Both the position numbers and the translations under genes were made by a program. A stretch of DNA of 6,306 nucleotides. Origin: Oscillospiraceae bacterium (GTDB lineage Bacteria; Bacillota; Clostridia; Oscillospirales; Ruminococcaceae). The stretch spans positions 1 through 6,306 of the forward strand of contig JAHHUB010000098.1 of assembly GCA_020024175.1 (NCBI GenBank), in the 5' to 3' direction. Below are positions 6,117 to 6,306 of this stretch, in pieces. The notes beneath the pieces are model-generated. The model searched no databases, was not told where the DNA came from, and saw only the letters and a program-made list of their open reading frames with translations. Numbering within the stretch: position 1 is the first letter of the stretch; every line of letters begins with the position of its first letter.

Positions 6117-6306
6117 ATGACTGAGGGAAAAACTAAAGGAAAGAAGATTGTTCTAACTACAATTATAACAATAGCAGCAGTGTTTGTTGTTTTGGCAGTG
6201 GCATATTTTCATTGGCAATATGTTATACCTACATTGCCTATTTTGTCGGTTGATTCAGGTGTTATATCTGATAATGATTTAGAAACAGCACAAAGGATTC
6301 TTGAGG
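6117..6306 (+). CDS. Putative exported or membrane-anchored protein of unknown function, N-terminal fragment
   Basis: Sixty-three codons are visible before the frame runs off the window. AAGGAG at 6102-6107 is 9 nt upstream of ATG and supports this start. The N-terminus has a positively charged stretch (Lys5, Lys7, Lys9, Lys10) followed by one hydrophobic segment at about 11-30, ending AVAYFHWQY; the rest is hydrophilic. This is the layout of a signal anchor or an uncleaved signal peptide, with the body of the protein outside the cell. No lipobox cysteine and no clear AxA cleavage site are evident. I do not recognise the family, and the missing C-terminal part probably holds the informative domain. 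It has its own promoter and operator-like dyad, nearly copied from those of the VanZ-like gene, so the two are probably co-regulated. Confidence 0.75.
   Translation, partial: MTEGKTKGKKIVLTTIITIAAVFVVLAVAYFHWQYVIPTLPILSVDSGVISDNDLETAQRILE

Overview
The window reads as an AT-rich, low-GC Firmicutes chromosome, most likely a gut-type Clostridia of the Ruminococcaceae/Oscillospirales kind. This rests on strong AGGAGG-type ribosome binding sites, use of GTG and TTG starts, tight same-strand packing, and the style of the TruB, RibF and LepA proteins. The lineage is inferred from protein character and gene order only; no search was run. All genes are on the + strand. I see no tRNA, rRNA, CRISPR array, insertion sequence or phage gene.

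Positions 1-5264 are a compact housekeeping run. It holds the 3' end of a DHH-family phosphoesterase (NrnA-like), truB (tRNA U55 pseudouridine synthase), ribF (riboflavin kinase/FAD synthetase), a MepA-like MATE multidrug exporter, and lepA (elongation factor 4). Gaps are 24, 4, -4 and 15 nt, so this is very probably one transcription unit. It looks like the distal part of the widespread nusA-infB-rbfA-nrnA-truB-ribF cluster, with a MATE exporter and lepA joined to it. The MATE start codon overlaps the ribF stop codon (ATGA), which suggests translational coupling.

Positions 5265-6306 are different in character: two short, separately promoted membrane or exported-protein genes. The first encodes a VanZ-like integral membrane protein (5421-5903) and is followed by a good intrinsic terminator. 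The second begins at 6117 with a signal-anchor-like N-terminus and runs off the window; its function is not recognisable. Each is preceded by nearly the same promoter: a perfect TTGACA box, a 17-nt spacer and an extended -10 element, with 17 of 19 bases identical around the -35. In both, an AT-rich dyad of about 30 bp with TTTTA...TAAAA outer arms overlaps the -10 and the predicted transcription start. I read these as two copies of one promoter-operator module that probably places both genes under one unknown regulator. This is the most interesting feature of the window.

The second copy also carries a chain of two tiny overlapping reading frames (6067-6110) between the operator and the real gene. 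The first starts almost where the VanZ-like gene starts in the first copy, which suggests a leader-peptide arrangement or the stump of a degenerated duplicate.
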